From Leptodactylus fallax (taxonomy: Eukaryota > Chordata > Amphibia > Anura > Leptodactylidae), in contig CAMRHE010000018.1 in the NCBI GenBank assembly GCA_947044405.1, positions 3,472,001 to 3,536,000 on the forward strand: 64,000 bases of DNA, given 5' to 3'. Shown piece by piece: positions 44,390 through 57,653 of the stretch. A model generated the notes under the pieces. The model saw only the letters and a list, made by a program, of their open reading frames with translations, did not search any database and was not told the DNA's origin. Position 1 is the stretch's first letter. Every line of letters starts with the position of its first letter. Position numbers and translations under genes: made by a program.

Positions 44390-45620
44390 CGATTTTCCTG
44401 GGGTTACCGTATTCTGGCACCTATAACTTTTTTACTGTACTGTTGACTGAGATATGTCAGGGCTCTTTATTTGTGGGGCAAGTTGCACTTTTTATTGGTA
44501 CCAATGTTTGGTATGTATGACTTTTTGATCACTTTTGTTATTTTTTTGGGAAAGCAAAGTGACCAAAATACATTAATTTGCACATTGCGGTATATATATT
44601 TTTTTTTTTACGGCATTCACCATCCGAGATAAATAACACTATTTTTGGATAGTGGGGGCTTATACGCACCTGGGGATACCTAACATGTTTGTTTATTTAT
44701 TTTTGTTTACATTATATATTTTTTTGAACGAAAAGGTGAGTTTTTTAAATTATTTATTATTTGTTTGTTTTTTTTTGTGTGTTTTTACTATGTGTTTGTG
44801 TGGTTTTTTTTTTTCACTTTTTACATGTCCCACAAGGGGACTTGAAGCTGGGATCTTAGGTCCCCTGTGCAATGTCCTGCAATACATATTATTGCAGAAC
44901 ATCGCACAGTAGTTCCTATGAGAACTGTGCATAGGCAGTCAGGAGGCCGTGGTCCAGCCTCCTGGCTGCCACGGCAATCCCTCGGAACCCGTGATCTGTT
45001 ACTTTGACAGCCAGTAATAAAACCATAGAGATTTTACAATGTGTCCAAAAACACCCTGTTTACAAACTTATAAAAATATTTTTTCCATACAGTGAACACT
45101 GTAATGGTAAAAAAAAAAAATCAAGGCCCAACCACCATTTTTTCTCTGTTTCATACATTTCCCAAAATTACATAAGGAAAATAAATAAAGAGCAAAAAAT
45201 ACTCCTTATGCAGCCCCGTACATTGAAATATAAAAACGTTACGGGTGTCAGAATATGACAAAACCAAGAAAATATTTAAAAAAAAGTTTAAAAAAAACTA
45301 TACAAATTTGGTATTTCTGATAATCCTATTGACCCAGAGAATACAGATGACATGTCATTTTAGCTGCACAGTGAAAGCCATAAAAACTAAGCCCCTCAGA
45401 AATTCAGGCAAATGTAGCTTTTCTCTGATTCCACCCCATTCTGAATTTTTTTCCAGCTTCCCAGTACATTGTGTGGAATATTAAATGGCATCATTACGAA
45501 GTCCAATTTGTCCTGCAAAAATTAAGCCCTCATACTTGCGAACACAAAAATTAAAATATGGCTTTCGGAAGGATGGGAGAAACAAAAATTGAAAAATGGC
45601 TGCAGTGGTAAGGGGTTAAT
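44390..45620. repeat. Dispersed frog-type repeat, long copy
   Basis: Characteristic strings are GGGCTCTTTATTTGTGGGGC, AAGTTGCACTTTTTATTGGT and GGTACCAATG, then a TTTT-rich region, ACATGTCCCACAAGGGGAC and a terminal AAATGGCTGCAGTGGTAAGG. It shares style and pieces with 2700-4810 and 47030-47160. Class unknown. The ORFs are AT-rich by-products. Confidence 0.5.
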
Positions 45621-45837
45621 GCTGTCTTCATATCTGTCATTACTACGTCTTGGGTATTAGTTATAGTTTGACTACTCTAATGGTTAAAATCCTTTCCTAT
45701 ATTGATTTCTAAATTGCATTTTCTCCACAAGTAATAAGTGTCCCATGGTCCTTTGCACAGTCCTTGGAAAGAATAAATTATGTGCCAGTTCTTGGCAATG
45801 GCCACACATATATTTCTACATGTAGGTCAGATCACCA

Positions 45838-46105
45838 TTAAAGAGAACCTTTCATGTCCTCATGAACGTGCGGTTTTATATACCGCTAGAAAGCCGACAG
45901 TGCGCTGAATTCACTGTCAACTTTCCCGGTATGTGCCCGGTGGTGGAGATATCGGTGCCATTAATTTCACCCAGCAATGGCACTGAGTTGTGAGGAACGC
46001 CCTTCTGACAGGGAGGAGACATCGGTGCCGAAACTAACGGCAATGATATCTCCACCACTGGGGCACATACCAGGAAAGCTGACAGTGCAGGGGGCGGGGC
46101 CACAA
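45838..46105. mobile_element. T2-like MITE, TTAAAGAGAAC type
   Basis: It starts TTAAAGAGAACCTTTCATGT. Inner inverted pieces are GACAGTGCGCTGAATTC, CTTTCCCGGTATGTGCCC, GGCACATACCAGGAAAGC and GACAGTGCAGG. It is related to 38534-38830. The right edge is not resolved. Confidence 0.55.
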
Positions 46106-46413
46106 GATTGATCATCATTTACGACAGAAATCTGGAATAAATGATGCCAAAAATGTATGCCAGCTATGAGCATATATGAGTGGGGAGTATGCCTCATCAT
46201 AAATGAGGCACACCCTCGGCCTTTTCAAAGGTTATGAAGACTGGTATTAATAATGCCAGTCCTCATAAATTTGCCCAATTGTTTCTAGTCTCTGATTATA
46301 AGATCTTCCTTCTCACTTTAGAAACTAGTAAACACCTTTGTATCTTGTTTAGACTTCCTACATGCTTTTGGAATGTAAACCCAAAACTGAATCAGTATTC
46401 AAGAGATGGTTTT
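46106..46413. other. Spacer, foldback remnants
   Basis: Contains GAGTGGGGAGTATGCCTCAT and its partial inverse, typical of frog MITE debris. No gene. Confidence 0.35.
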
Positions 46414-46622
46414 AGGTTAAGGCATCACGTAGCGGGCCGCAGCAAAAAAGCACTGCGTGAAAAAACGCAGTGGCAACGCATTGCGGTTTTTCCTGCAGTG
46501 CTTTTCACAGAAAGTCAGCAGTGGTTTCCTCAACGGACTTTCTACTTCCATTATACCTATAGGAATCCATCTGCGTTTCTGTAGGTATAATTCACCGCCA
46601 TGTGGGGCCCCAGGCTTACAAA
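46414..46622. mobile_element. Harbinger-like MITE
   Basis: TTAAGGCATCACGTAGCGG is mirrored by CCATGTGGGGCCCCAGGCTTA. Inner pairing of AAAAAAGCACTGCGTG and ATTGCGGTTTTTCCTGCAGT is also found at 31424-31560. The ends are degraded and the target duplication is uncertain. Confidence 0.6.
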
Positions 46623-47214
46623 GGATTCATAGAGGGACATTACATTGGGATAACGGGTTTTTATCTTTCTTTACACACCCTAGGCTTTTACTGTTACATC
46701 ATGACACTAAGTACTGTTGCTGCTTCGCTTTCTTGTAACCAGAATACCCAAGTTCTTCCCTAGTTCTGTTATACCCAGATTTATTACATTTAATATATAT
46801 GCAATGATATAATTTTTAGCTATATTACTTTTTCAAAATGAAAATTCATCTTTCACGTTCTGGCCCATATGCTTCCAGTTTATCTAGGGCTTTCTTTAAT
46901 GTTTGACAATCAAGCTTAGTTTTAGCATCCTGCAAAGTTTTGCATAATCAACAAAAACTGATACTTTACCTTCTATCCCATCCACAAGATCATTAACAAA
47001 GAGATTAAACCCTTGCAGTAATTTTCCATTCACAGAGCCATATGAGGACAAATTTTTTGTGGGACAAACTGTACTTCCTAATGGTACCAGTTACTATATG
47101 ATGTGATGGGAAGCTGGAAAAACATTGAGAATGGGGTGAGTTAGAAGAAAAGGATGTGAGGATACCTAATATTTATCTTTGTTTATTTATTTTTATTATA
47201 ACACTCCCTAGAAC
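46623..47214. other. Spacer and repeat scraps
   Basis: ACAAATTTTTTGTGGGACAA near 47049 is a fragment of the repeat at 44390. The remainder is unassigned. Confidence 0.35.
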
Positions 47215-47215
47215 A

Positions 47216-47489
47216 GGGATCACCAACAATTTTAGTTTGGGGTGCTGACTTGGAAAAAAGAAAAAATCAAAGATGAAGTACTCAGTGTACCATGTAATAA
47301 TTGTAAGGGTGTCGACCTCCTACATCAGTGATTACCAGCAGCGGGCCTCTACATGACTTGATGCAACATTATCTACTTCCTTAGGATGTTTGTTTGCCTT
47401 TTGGTAAAAATTATTTGGTAGGGGTGCCCCTAAGTTTTTTTTTTTTCCAGGGGCGCCCTGAGTCTGAAAAGGTTAGGCAACACTGTCCT
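47216..47489. mobile_element. hAT-like MITE
   Basis: CAGGGATCACCAACAATTTT at the left and the inverse CAGTGTTGCCTAACCTTTTC at the right are hAT-style ends. Inner GGGGTGCTGACTT and GGGGCGCCCTGAG are partly complementary. A clear eight-base duplication was not seen. Confidence 0.5.
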
Positions 47490-48229
47490 ACATGAAAGTC
47501 ATTTAACACAAACCATAACTACAACCAGTTAGTTCATTGAGCTTACATTTCAATGTGATCCTTTAGCAAAATGATTCATATTTGGACTGGACATGGGGCT
47601 AAAAGTAATCTGCAGTAAGCCAGTTTTGTTGGGGCAGAAGATGCCCATCACACAGCCTAGTGCTTTTGTTGAAGAAATCCAAACAAATCTTTCCAGCCTT
47701 ATTGAAATGAATGCAGGCAATATTATACTGCTGCCATATTATACTTTACACAGGCAATTGCTATCCTTTGACTAGGTTACTGGCCTGGACACTTGGACAT
47801 TGTGCCTCATGTACCTAGCTGAAGCTCAAATGAACTGAAACTGAGTGATTGTCAGGCCAGGAAATGCAGCCATGAAACAGACTGTTTCCTAGGCCCAACA
47901 CAGGCATGTGCACTTACCCTGCTTCATGATGCTGTATCCAGCTTTGCTATATCTAATCCTATCATGTGTGATTCTGTGCTACTGAATGTAAACCTTTCAC
48001 ATGTTGGTATATTAATTCTCTAATTCAAGAACACTGAATATTGGTATATGAATTCCCCTAATGCAAGAACAGACAGTATGCAACATTATTCTCCAACTTT
48101 TGGTGAGTCACAAGAGCTGAGTGAACCTTACAATCTTAGTTTTTTTGAGTATTTGTGAGGTTGCCTGCCAGTTTTAATTAAGACTGAACTTGTTTGGTCT
48201 GAACCGTAAGTGTTTTTTTATTATGCTCT
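47490..48229. other. Spacer, nothing assigned
   Basis: AT-rich DNA without recognised genes. Confidence 0.4.
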
Positions 48230-48540
48230 GAAGTAAGTGTAGGCCTAGAGGAGATCTGGTTAAATAATAAACACAGATACTAACCTTCCTTTACCTCTCC
48301 TCTGTAGGAGCATCCAGAATACATTCCGTGGCAACTCTGGTCCTGGTCTGTGATGACATGGGACATGTGGGGAGCACCACCGAGCTTGTGACATAACTGA
48401 AGCGGACCAGAAATACTGGGGAATGTGTGCCGAATGCTGCAAGATAGTGCAGGAGAGGTCATGGAAGGTGAGTATCTCTATTTATTATTTTACTGCACCT
48501 TCCCTAGGCCTCTTCTTATTATTCCCCGTGCTCAGAAGAT
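48230..48540. repeat. Composite core repeat, copy 4 (decayed)
   Basis: Inverted arms AATAATAAACACAGATAC plus CTTCCTTTACCTCTCC (about 48265-48303) and GGAGAGGTCATGGAAGGTGA plus TATTTATTATTTT (about 48452-48495) enclose a decayed core. The usual CpG motifs are mostly lost. CTTATTATTCCCCGTGCTCAG to the right is a remnant of the TATACTC hairpin. Confidence 0.5.
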
Positions 48541-48570
48541 AGTTTCATGCAAGGAACAGCGATGGATATA

Positions 48571-50140
<1,570 letters not shown>

Positions 50141-50152
50141 AGGAATGATGCC

Positions 50153-50648
50153 TTAAAGGGGTATTCCCATGAACATAATCATATCTATATTTGTAGATAA
50201 TTAAAAGTTAAACATTTTTGCAAATATAAGTAGTTAAAAATTCTGCAGAGTTTTAAAGATTAACTATCTTAGTGGTGACAGTCTTATCTGGATCGGTTGC
50301 CAATGGATATGACCACAAATGCAGAAACTTTATATGGTCTGGGACTTGTCAAAAACCCAGCCATGATTTCCTTATTGTAGACAGGTTATCAGGCAGGGAC
50401 ACTACATGTATCAGAAGATATCCTGGCCACGATAAGGAAACCATTGCTGATTTTCTGACCTTAGAAAGATCCTGCATTCATGGTCGTATCCAGTGGCACC
50501 AATCAAGACAACAAGACCGTGACCACGAGATATTTAGAGAAAATCTTTAAAACTCTGCAAAATGTTTAATTAATTATACTTGCAAAAATGTTAAACTTCA
50601 TTATCTACAAATTTAAAAATGGTTATGTTCGTGGGAATACCCCTTTAA
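50153..50648. mobile_element. T2-like foldback MITE with ~130-bp arms
   Basis: TTAA lies at both edges. The left arm is TTAAAGGGGTATTCCCATGA then TTTGTAGATAATTAAAAGTT and TTCTGCAGAGTTTTAAAGAT. The right arm is its inverse (AAGGGGTATTCCCACGAACA on the minus strand). The middle has GGTTGCCAATGGATATGACC. A sister copy, split by insertions, is at 50989-53865. The 92-residue ORF inside is not conserved there. Confidence 0.82.
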
Positions 50649-50775
50649 GTCTATGCATGCTGAGAACTTCCTGTGAGGCTGACTGGAGGAAAATTTTCTT
50701 TGCTAAAAATATTATTAAAAACAAAACATTTTTTAATAATACATTTATATACGCTTATATAAATTGTTCTACTGC

Positions 50776-50992
50776 TTAAAGGGGTTGTCCAGTCACTTAA
50801 CGTTTTTAAAAAATAATACAGAAGTAAAACGTACCTTAACAATTCTTTGCTCCTGTTCTGACACATCCTGGGTATCCCAGCTGATCGCTGTACACCCTGG
50901 AACCTTGCAGGATGGCAGTGTGACAATTCAAATTTCTGTGTCGCCAAGCATTCTTTAAATTTTTTAAGTAAATGACTTGACAACCACTTTAA
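50776..50992. mobile_element. T2-like MITE
   Basis: TTAAAGGGGTTGTCCAGTCA at the left and the inverse of GTGGTTGTCAAGTCATTTAC at the right, with TTAA at 50776-50779 and 50989-50992. The last TTAA is also the first of the next element, so one inserted at the other's edge. Confidence 0.7.
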
Positions 50993-51079
50993 ATGGGTTT
51001 TCCCCACAAACATAACCACAATAAATTTTGTGCAATTAAAAGTTAAATATTTTTTCAAATAATTTTATATAGATATATA

Positions 51080-52707
51080 CAGTACAGACCAAAAGTTTGG
51101 GGACACCTTCTCATTCCAAGAGTTTTCTGTATTTTCATGACTATAAAAATTGTAGATTCACACTGAAGGCATCAAAACTATGAATTAACACATGTGGAAT
51201 TATATACTTAACAAAAAGTGTGAAACAACTGAAAATATGTCTTATAGTCTAGGTTATTCAAAGTAGCCACCTTTTGCTTTGATTACTGCTTTGCACACTC
51301 TTGGCATTCTCTTGATGAGCTTCAAGAGGTAGTCACCTGAAATGGTTTTCACTTCACAGGTGTGCCCTGTCAGGTTTAATAAGTGGGATTTTTTGCCTTA
51401 TAAATGGGGTTGGGACCATCAGTTGTGTTGTTCAGAAGTCAGGTGGATACACAGCTGATAGTCCTACTGAATGGAGTGTTAGAATTTGTATTATGGCAAG
51501 AAAAAAGCAGCTAAGTAAAGAAAAACGAGTGGCCATCATTACTTTAAGAAATGAAGGTCAGTCAGTCCGAAAAATTGGGAAAACTTTGAAAGTGTCCCCA
51601 AGTGCAGTGGCCAAAACCATCAAGTGCTACAAAGAAACTGGCTCACATTAGGACCGCCCCAGGAAAGGAAGACCAAGAGTCACCTCTGCTGCGGAGGATA
51701 AGTTCATCCGAGTCACCAGCCTCAGAAATCGCAGGTTAACAGCAGCTCAGATTAGAGACCAGGTCAATGCCACACAGACTTCTAGCAGCAGACACATCTT
51801 TACAACAACTGTTAAGAGGAGACTGTGTGCAGCAGGCCTTCATGGTAAAATAGCTGCTAGGAAACCACTGCTAAGGACAGGTAACAAGCAGAAGAGACTT
51901 GTTTGGGCTAAAGAACACAAGGAATGGACATTAGACGTGTGGAAATCTGTGATTTGGTCTGATGAGTCCAAATTTGAGATCTTTGGTTCCAACCACTGTG
52001 TCTTTGTGTGACGCGGAAAAGGTGAACGAATGGACTCTACATGCCTGGTTCCCACTGTGAAGCATGGAGGAGGTGGTGTGATGGTGTGGGGTGCTTTGCT
52101 GGTGACATTGTTGGGGATTTATTCAAAATTGAAGGAATACTGAACCAGCATGGTTACCACAGCATCTTGCAGCGGCATGCTATTCCATCCGGTTTGCGTT
52201 TAGTTGGACCATCATTTATTTTTCAACAGGACAATGACCCCAAACACACCTCCAGACTGTGTAAGGGCTATTTGACCAAGAAGGAGAGTGATGGGGTGAT
52301 ATGCCAGATGACCTGGCCTCCACAGTCACCAGACCTGAACCCAATCAAGATGGTTTGGGGTGAGCTGGACCGCAGAGTGAAGGCAAAAGGTCCAACAAGT
52401 GCTAAGCATCTCTGGGAACTCCTTCAAGACTGTTGGAAGACCATTTCAGGTGACTACCTCTTGAAGCACATCAAGAGAATGCCAAGAGTGTGCAAAGCAG
52501 TAATCAAAGCAAAAGGTGGCTACTTTGAAGAACCTATAATATAAGACATATTTTCAGTTGTTTGACACTTTTTTGTTAAGTATATAATTCCACATGTGTT
52601 AATTCATAGTTTTGATGCCTTCAGTGTGAATCTACAATTTTTATAGTCATGAAAATACAGAAAACTCTTGGAATGAGAAGGTGTGTCCAAACTTTTGGTC
52701 TGTACTG
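51080..52707 (+). mobile_element. Tc1-like element, DD38E family 1, copy 2
   Basis: CAGTACAGACCAAAAGTTTG and its inverse bound the element. It has the same long inverted repeats as 6476-8094. TA precedes it (51078-51079). The right side runs into a TA microsatellite of about 37 bp (52709-52745). Confidence 0.93.
51493..52544 (+). pseudogene. DD38E transposase, copy 2, broken
   Basis: It starts MARKKQLSKEKR. TAG at 51649-51651 replaces Glu, the codon present in copy 1. TGA at 52009-52011 is codon 173, the same stop as in copy 1. A one-base loss near 52090 (VWG then CFAG) shifts the frame. The last 167-codon piece (52041-52544) has [10 protein letters not shown] but reads PDLNPIKMVW: the catalytic Glu is Lys. 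It is therefore inactive by four independent lesions. Confidence 0.92.

Positions 52708-52708
<1 letters not shown>

Positions 52709-52745
<37 letters not shown>
52709..52745. repeat. TA microsatellite
   Basis: About 18 TA repeats directly against the right end of the DD38E element. The left flank has only AGATATATA. Confidence 0.95.
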
Positions 52746-52747
<2 letters not shown>

Positions 52748-52889
52748 CAGAATTTTAAAGATTTTTTCTACCCAGTCTTTTGTCTTGACTGTTTGCCAGT
52801 GGATATGATCATGAATGTGGGAACAAGTGCTTTGGCACTTATCAGAAACCTAGACATTATGCCCCTACTGTGAACAAGTTATCTTCACA

Positions 52890-53635
52890 TGCACAGGTGC
52901 AACTAGGAAAAACCATGCCCCTAAGCAAACTTTTGACTGGGAACCCCAGCATAACGCCCCTTTACTGACTCCCACAAGGTATAAAGCCCCCTTTACTGGT
53001 TCTCACACGATTTAATGCCCCTGTTACTGGCCCCAACATGGTATAACGACCACTTTACTGGTCCCCCACATGGTATAGCACCTGCTCTCCTGACACCCCC
53101 CCACCCCATATGGTGTGATGCCCCCTTACACAGTATACTGCTTCCTCATACAGTATGCTGCCTCCTATACTGACCTCCACACAGTAATTGCCCCTTACTG
53201 GCCCTCCACACAGTATACAGCCTGTTAATTAGCAATGCAGTAAGACCCATCTTTAGTGGGCACCATATAGTAACTGCCCCCATACAGTGACTTTAAGCTG
53301 ATACACAGGTAACAGCCACAATTCACTTACTGATCCCTGCTCCTACCACGGCCTTCTACACTTTCCCTTCAGCTGCAGGTGGGCCCTGTGTGCCGCACAT
53401 TAAAGCCAGAGGCTGACGTGTCAGCAATGTCCTGATGCTGTTCAGTGTTGGGATATGATATGTGGCACATTGGGCACCCTGAAGGCTGAAGAATAAAAGG
53501 GAAGCAGAGGCTGCTGTGGAATGGGACGGGCATTGGTAAGTGAATAGCAGCCGTTACCTGTTGGAATAAAGTGGGGGCTGGCCAGGCACAATAGCAGCCA
53601 CTATGGCTGCTAAAGTGGTAGTTCTGCCTATGTTC
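52890..53635. repeat. Composite repeat, copy with degenerate minisatellite
   Basis: Degenerate 30-40-bp units around TTACTGGCCCCCACATGGTA (about 52940-53290) lead to an inverted pair, CAGGTAACAGCCACAATTCA (53310) and GAATAGCAGCCGTTACCTG (53541). This is the same order, minisatellite plus core, as at 61031-61955. It interrupts the T2-like MITE 50989-53865. Confidence 0.55.
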
Positions 53636-53865
53636 ACATGCATGCACTATCCCTGCCTAGTTTCTGAAACCAGACTATAGAAATTTCCTGTAATCATGGT
53701 CATATCCAGAAACAATCAAGAAAAAAGACTGTTACCACTAAGATGGTTAAAGAAAGCCTCTAAAACATTGCAAAATTTCTCATTATTTGTATTTGCAGAA
53801 AATTTTTAACTTTTCATCGTCTACAAATTTAAATATGTTTATATTCGTGGTAAAAACCCCTTTAA

Positions 53866-54691
53866 GTGATTTATCACACCATAAATGACAATGACACTAA
53901 TAAATAAAATCCAGTATGTAGCAGCTCTAATGTCAACTATTGCACAACAGTTTACTTATATAGGAGTACTCGGAGTGGTAGCTACATACAAAATCACGTA
54001 ACTGCAACCAATAAATTAAGACAGACATGGAGTGGAAAAAAGTTTGTTGGAGGTTGCATGCAAGCCACTCACAAATCTTATGACTACTACTGAAACTGTC
54101 GTATGTAGCAAAAGTAAAAATCAGAGCTGTTGTCCTACAGGAAGTGCAGCCTTGGCCTTCAGATCGCACAGACTTTGCCTTCCCAACCTTTCATGAGAAC
54201 TACTGAAATAACATTGATTTCCTCCAAACAAGCCTAGCTCTTACTTTTCTCACCCACCTCCCCATTATGAAAACCACTAAACTCCAGGCTGCATTTTATA
54301 GAGCAGAACAAAATTGATATTTAGTCTTGTGGGGAAAGATTCAGTATAAGCTGTCATTTATATCTTTGTTCTTTCTATACTTAGAAACACTTCAGTCCAT
54401 AGTTCTAAACACTGCACTTTACCAAAAACAGACCCAATTACCTTCCACTCTTTAATTCTTTATCGGTCTATGTTTGATAATAAATTCCACCAGATTTCCA
54501 CTCAATATTATGTCACAAACACGTCGGATTTCAAAACTTTTTTTCAAGCTGATTCTTTTTTCCCATTGAAATAAACACGTAGGCTCGGCTTAGCTGAGCA
54601 AGATTATAGAGAAGTAACTGTCGGACAAACTAGCTATTTCATGTGTATGGCCTTCTCTATTTTTTAGGATGAAATATGTACAGTATATATC
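53866..54691. other. Spacer, nothing assigned
   Basis: Unique-looking AT-rich DNA. A stretch at about 54440-54650 lacks repeat signatures. No gene recognised. Confidence 0.4.
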
Positions 54692-54694
54692 TAA

Positions 54695-54973
54695 GGCTCT
54701 ATTCAGATCACTTTTTTTTTACATCCATTTAACGGATACAAAAAACAGACAAATGGATGTCCATCTGTTTACATAAACATCAATGTTAAAAAAACTGATC
54801 TGTTTTTTGTTTTTTTGAAGGACATAGTATACCATACTTTTGTGTCCGTCCAAAAAAATGAAAATCAATGGATTTTTTAACAATGATGTCTATGTAAACA
54901 GATGGACATCCGTTTGTGTCTGTTTTTTTGTATCCGTTAAACGGATTTAAAAAAACGTGATCTGAATAAAGCC
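54695..54973. mobile_element. Foldback MITE, 279 bp, TAA duplication
   Basis: GGCTCTATTCAGATCAC at the left is mirrored by GTGATCTGAATAAAGCC at the right. The arms continue inward with ATCCATTTAACGGATACAAA against TTTGTATCCGTTAAACGGAT. TAA flanks both ends (54692-54694 and 54974-54976). Harbinger-like by duplication length. Non-coding. Confidence 0.78.
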
Positions 54974-54976
54974 TAA

Positions 54977-55599
54977 TCATGATATACAATGTTCTAGCCA
55001 CAAGAACCATGAAAAACAAGTGCAAGTCAGAATTTCTCACTATTTGTATCAAATTGGGGACTCACGCTGGGAAAGAAAGGACAAACCCCAGAGGTCATGC
55101 CCCCACCGATCAAATAGCAATGGCATATCCTAACATTTTATGCTTCAATTCACTACAAGAAACACATATGGATTAATCTGTAAGGATACAAATAGAAAAG
55201 CAAATGAACTTTACAAAAATGATATAATTTCAGTTAGCTATTTGTAGATCCTTTCCAATTTTATCTAAATTTCCAAATTGCTGGAGTGATTCAAGGTCTC
55301 ATGTACAGTACATTTGAGGAGCAAAGTAAATTAAAATTGATACTTGAGCTACTTTGTTTTAATTTTTTTATCTAAAGAAAAAATGCTTAGTTATAGAGCT
55401 GCCATAATTCACTGAAGATTTGAATACTGAAATAATGGCAATGCAAAATTCACCTGATATGCATCAAGTTTAGAATTCTGGTGTGGATTGACCAAAAATG
55501 GCAATCCTGCGATAGGTTGCCGTGCCAACCTGGGAAGTTTCTTCAGTATACAGAGTTCTCTTAGGCTTATCCAATTAGCAGCTGATAGAGGCATATTTA
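54977..55599. other. Spacer, nothing assigned
   Basis: AT-rich DNA without recognised features. Confidence 0.4.
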
Positions 55600-56060
55600 A
55601 ACGATCTTCCTCCTCAGCCAGGTGCCTGCTATTTGGTTATACCTAGTGTGGTTGTTATATCCTGATCGAGTGCACTAGACTGCTTTTAATTGACCTTTGG
55701 CTAGTTTCTGGATATCCTCGTCTTCTGATTTTGGCTCTGACATTAACTCTCGGAACTGACCTTTGGCGTGTTGCTGGAAATCTGCTTGTCTCCCGATTTT
55801 GGCTCTGTCATTACCTCATGGACTAACTCTTGGTTTGGACATTTGCTCTCCTGATTTACCCTCCGGGTTCTGATCTGCTTTGTAAGATATCTTGGCTTCT
55901 GGTTTGACTTGTTTGTGGAGTGCATATTCCTTGTACAAGTTCTTGTGGTGATAACTTGGGCTACAAATTCAGCACCATCTGGCTTCCTGGCTGGCTCTGG
56001 TGAAGGCATATGGGTGCTTGGGATCTCTCTCTCAGTGCTATATAAGGTTTAGATAGCTAG
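55600..56060. repeat. Imperfect ~70-bp tandem repeat, LTR-element-like
   Basis: TTGACCTTTGGCTAGTTTCT, CTGATTTTGGCTCTGACATT and a second round with TGACCTTTGGCGTGTTGCTG and CCGATTTTGGCTCTGTCATT give two to three units of about 70 bp. Similar pyrimidine-rich tandem units occur near LTRs of frog Gypsy-type elements, but no LTR border was found here. Confidence 0.45.
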
Positions 56061-56511
56061 TTCTACTGCTCTCTGCTTTCAGACAGTTCCTGCAATTTCT
56101 GATATTTGCTCCAGAAACATAACACAGACTTTTGTCAGAGTTATACATTAGCAGTATTTCTCAATATATACCTTTGATGGAAGGCTCTGATATATACACC
56201 ACTCTACAGTGGCATATGTCGCATATAGGCTTCCATGATGAAAAAAGTTAGCTGCATTTTTTTTGTTTTGCAAGATGTACAGAAGACTACACTTTTGTAT
56301 ATAGGTTAAAAAAAAAAAAAGAGGTACGCCAACATAACACTATGGAGAAGGGATCTGTATAACCTGGTGTTCTATGGGTGACCTTGTATACTCAGGAACT
56401 GACACTCCTGGAAAATATTTTGCACATGTGCTATATCCCATGCATGCTAAAACAAGAACTAAGGATATTTAGTAAGTACTCTGATATTGTTACACAAATG
56501 CTGGAAGTGTA
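56061..56511. other. Spacer, nothing assigned
   Basis: AT-rich DNA with an A12 run near 56310. No gene. Confidence 0.4.
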
Positions 56512-56889
56512 CAGGTGCATCTCAATAAATTAGAATATCTTTGAAACATTCATTCATTTCAGTAATTCAATTCATACAGTAATCAGCAGTCTTCCATGAT
56601 TGTGTGTCCTACTGAACCAGACTGAGGGACCATTTAAAGGCTTAGGAAACCTTGGCAGGTAACACACTGAATTTACAATACTGAACTTTTTTACAATATT
56701 CAAATTTTCTTAGATTTGGATTTTCATTACCTGTAATCCATAATCAACATTTACAGAAATAAAACACTTGAAATAGAACACCCTGTGTGTAAAGAATCTA
56801 GAAAATATAGGAGGTCACTTCACTTTTTAATTTAATTACTGCAAGAAATAAACGTTTCAAAGATATTCTAATTTATTGAGATGCACCTG
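56512..56889. mobile_element. Mini-Tc1 (non-autonomous), 378 bp
   Basis: The left end is CAGGTGCATCTCAATAAATT. The inverse lies at the right, and the arms include AGAATATCTTTGAAA. TA precedes it (56510-56511); TG follows, probably a mutated TA. No transposase sequence remains. Confidence 0.82.
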
Positions 56890-57653
56890 TGCCTGCTAAG
56901 GTGCAATGTAACTGGTGCTGGCTAAGCGGAGGTATGGATTTAAGGAATCCAACTGGATTACGTTTTACCAAATCTCATTCACACAATGCAGAAATCAACC
57001 TAGAAATGGCGCTGTAGATTTAATATCTGCAGTACATCAATTAATTTTGCGGATTTCACCTTTTGAAGTGCATAGGGTAAAATTTTCTGGAAGCCCTCAA
57101 CAAAATGTAAGGCATGTATATTTTGCTGTGGTTCTCTCTGCTCAACTGGGTACTCTGGAAAGTCAACCTTAAAACCATTACACGTCCGTTTTAAAGACTG
57201 TTAAAAAGTAGAACATGTTCTATTTTTGTTAGTTTTCACAGCCAGATGGACCAATACAAGTGAATGGGTCCAATTTATTATTTCAAAAGACACTCAAAAC
57301 AGAGCTCAAACAAAAAACAAATCATGGCATGTCATCAAAATCGCATTTTACATGTACATATATGTGAGCACACAAGGCAGTTCTGTATAAGGGGTGCATG
57401 AACATTTTACAATTGACAAAACAGAAAAACTTTCCAAAACCCCAAATCCCTCCCTCCCAGAATAGCTGGATGAGGAAGCTTCTTTTAAAGGTGTGATCGT
57501 AATGGAAAACTGCATGTTCAGGGCCTTCCTGCGCACCAAATTAATATATAATATATAATAGCATTAAGGACCTTATTTCCAAAATGTATTAATGATACAA
57601 TAATGATACTGCCAGAAAATCAAAAGTTGTCCGAAAGTTTAGTTACACTTTAA
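56890..57653. other. Spacer, nothing assigned
   Basis: AT-rich DNA without recognised features. Confidence 0.4.

Larger units (their letters stand above)
50989..53865. mobile_element. T2-like foldback MITE split by two insertions
   Basis: The left arm at 50989-51079 and the right arm at about 53755-53865 match the arms of 50153-50648. The middle piece at about 52746-52890 (CCAGTGGATATGATCATGAA) matches its centre. TTAA at both edges. The interruptions are the DD38E Tc1 (51080-52707) and a composite-type repeat (about 52890-53635). Confidence 0.75.

Noticed and set aside
44652..45484. AT-rich ORFs in the 44-45 kb repeat
   Set aside because: Their Phe/Leu- and Lys-rich composition follows from T- and A-rich repeat sequence. 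No motif is present.
50272..50550. 92-residue ORF inside a foldback MITE
   Set aside because: The sister copy at 50989-53865 does not keep the frame, and no protein motif is present.
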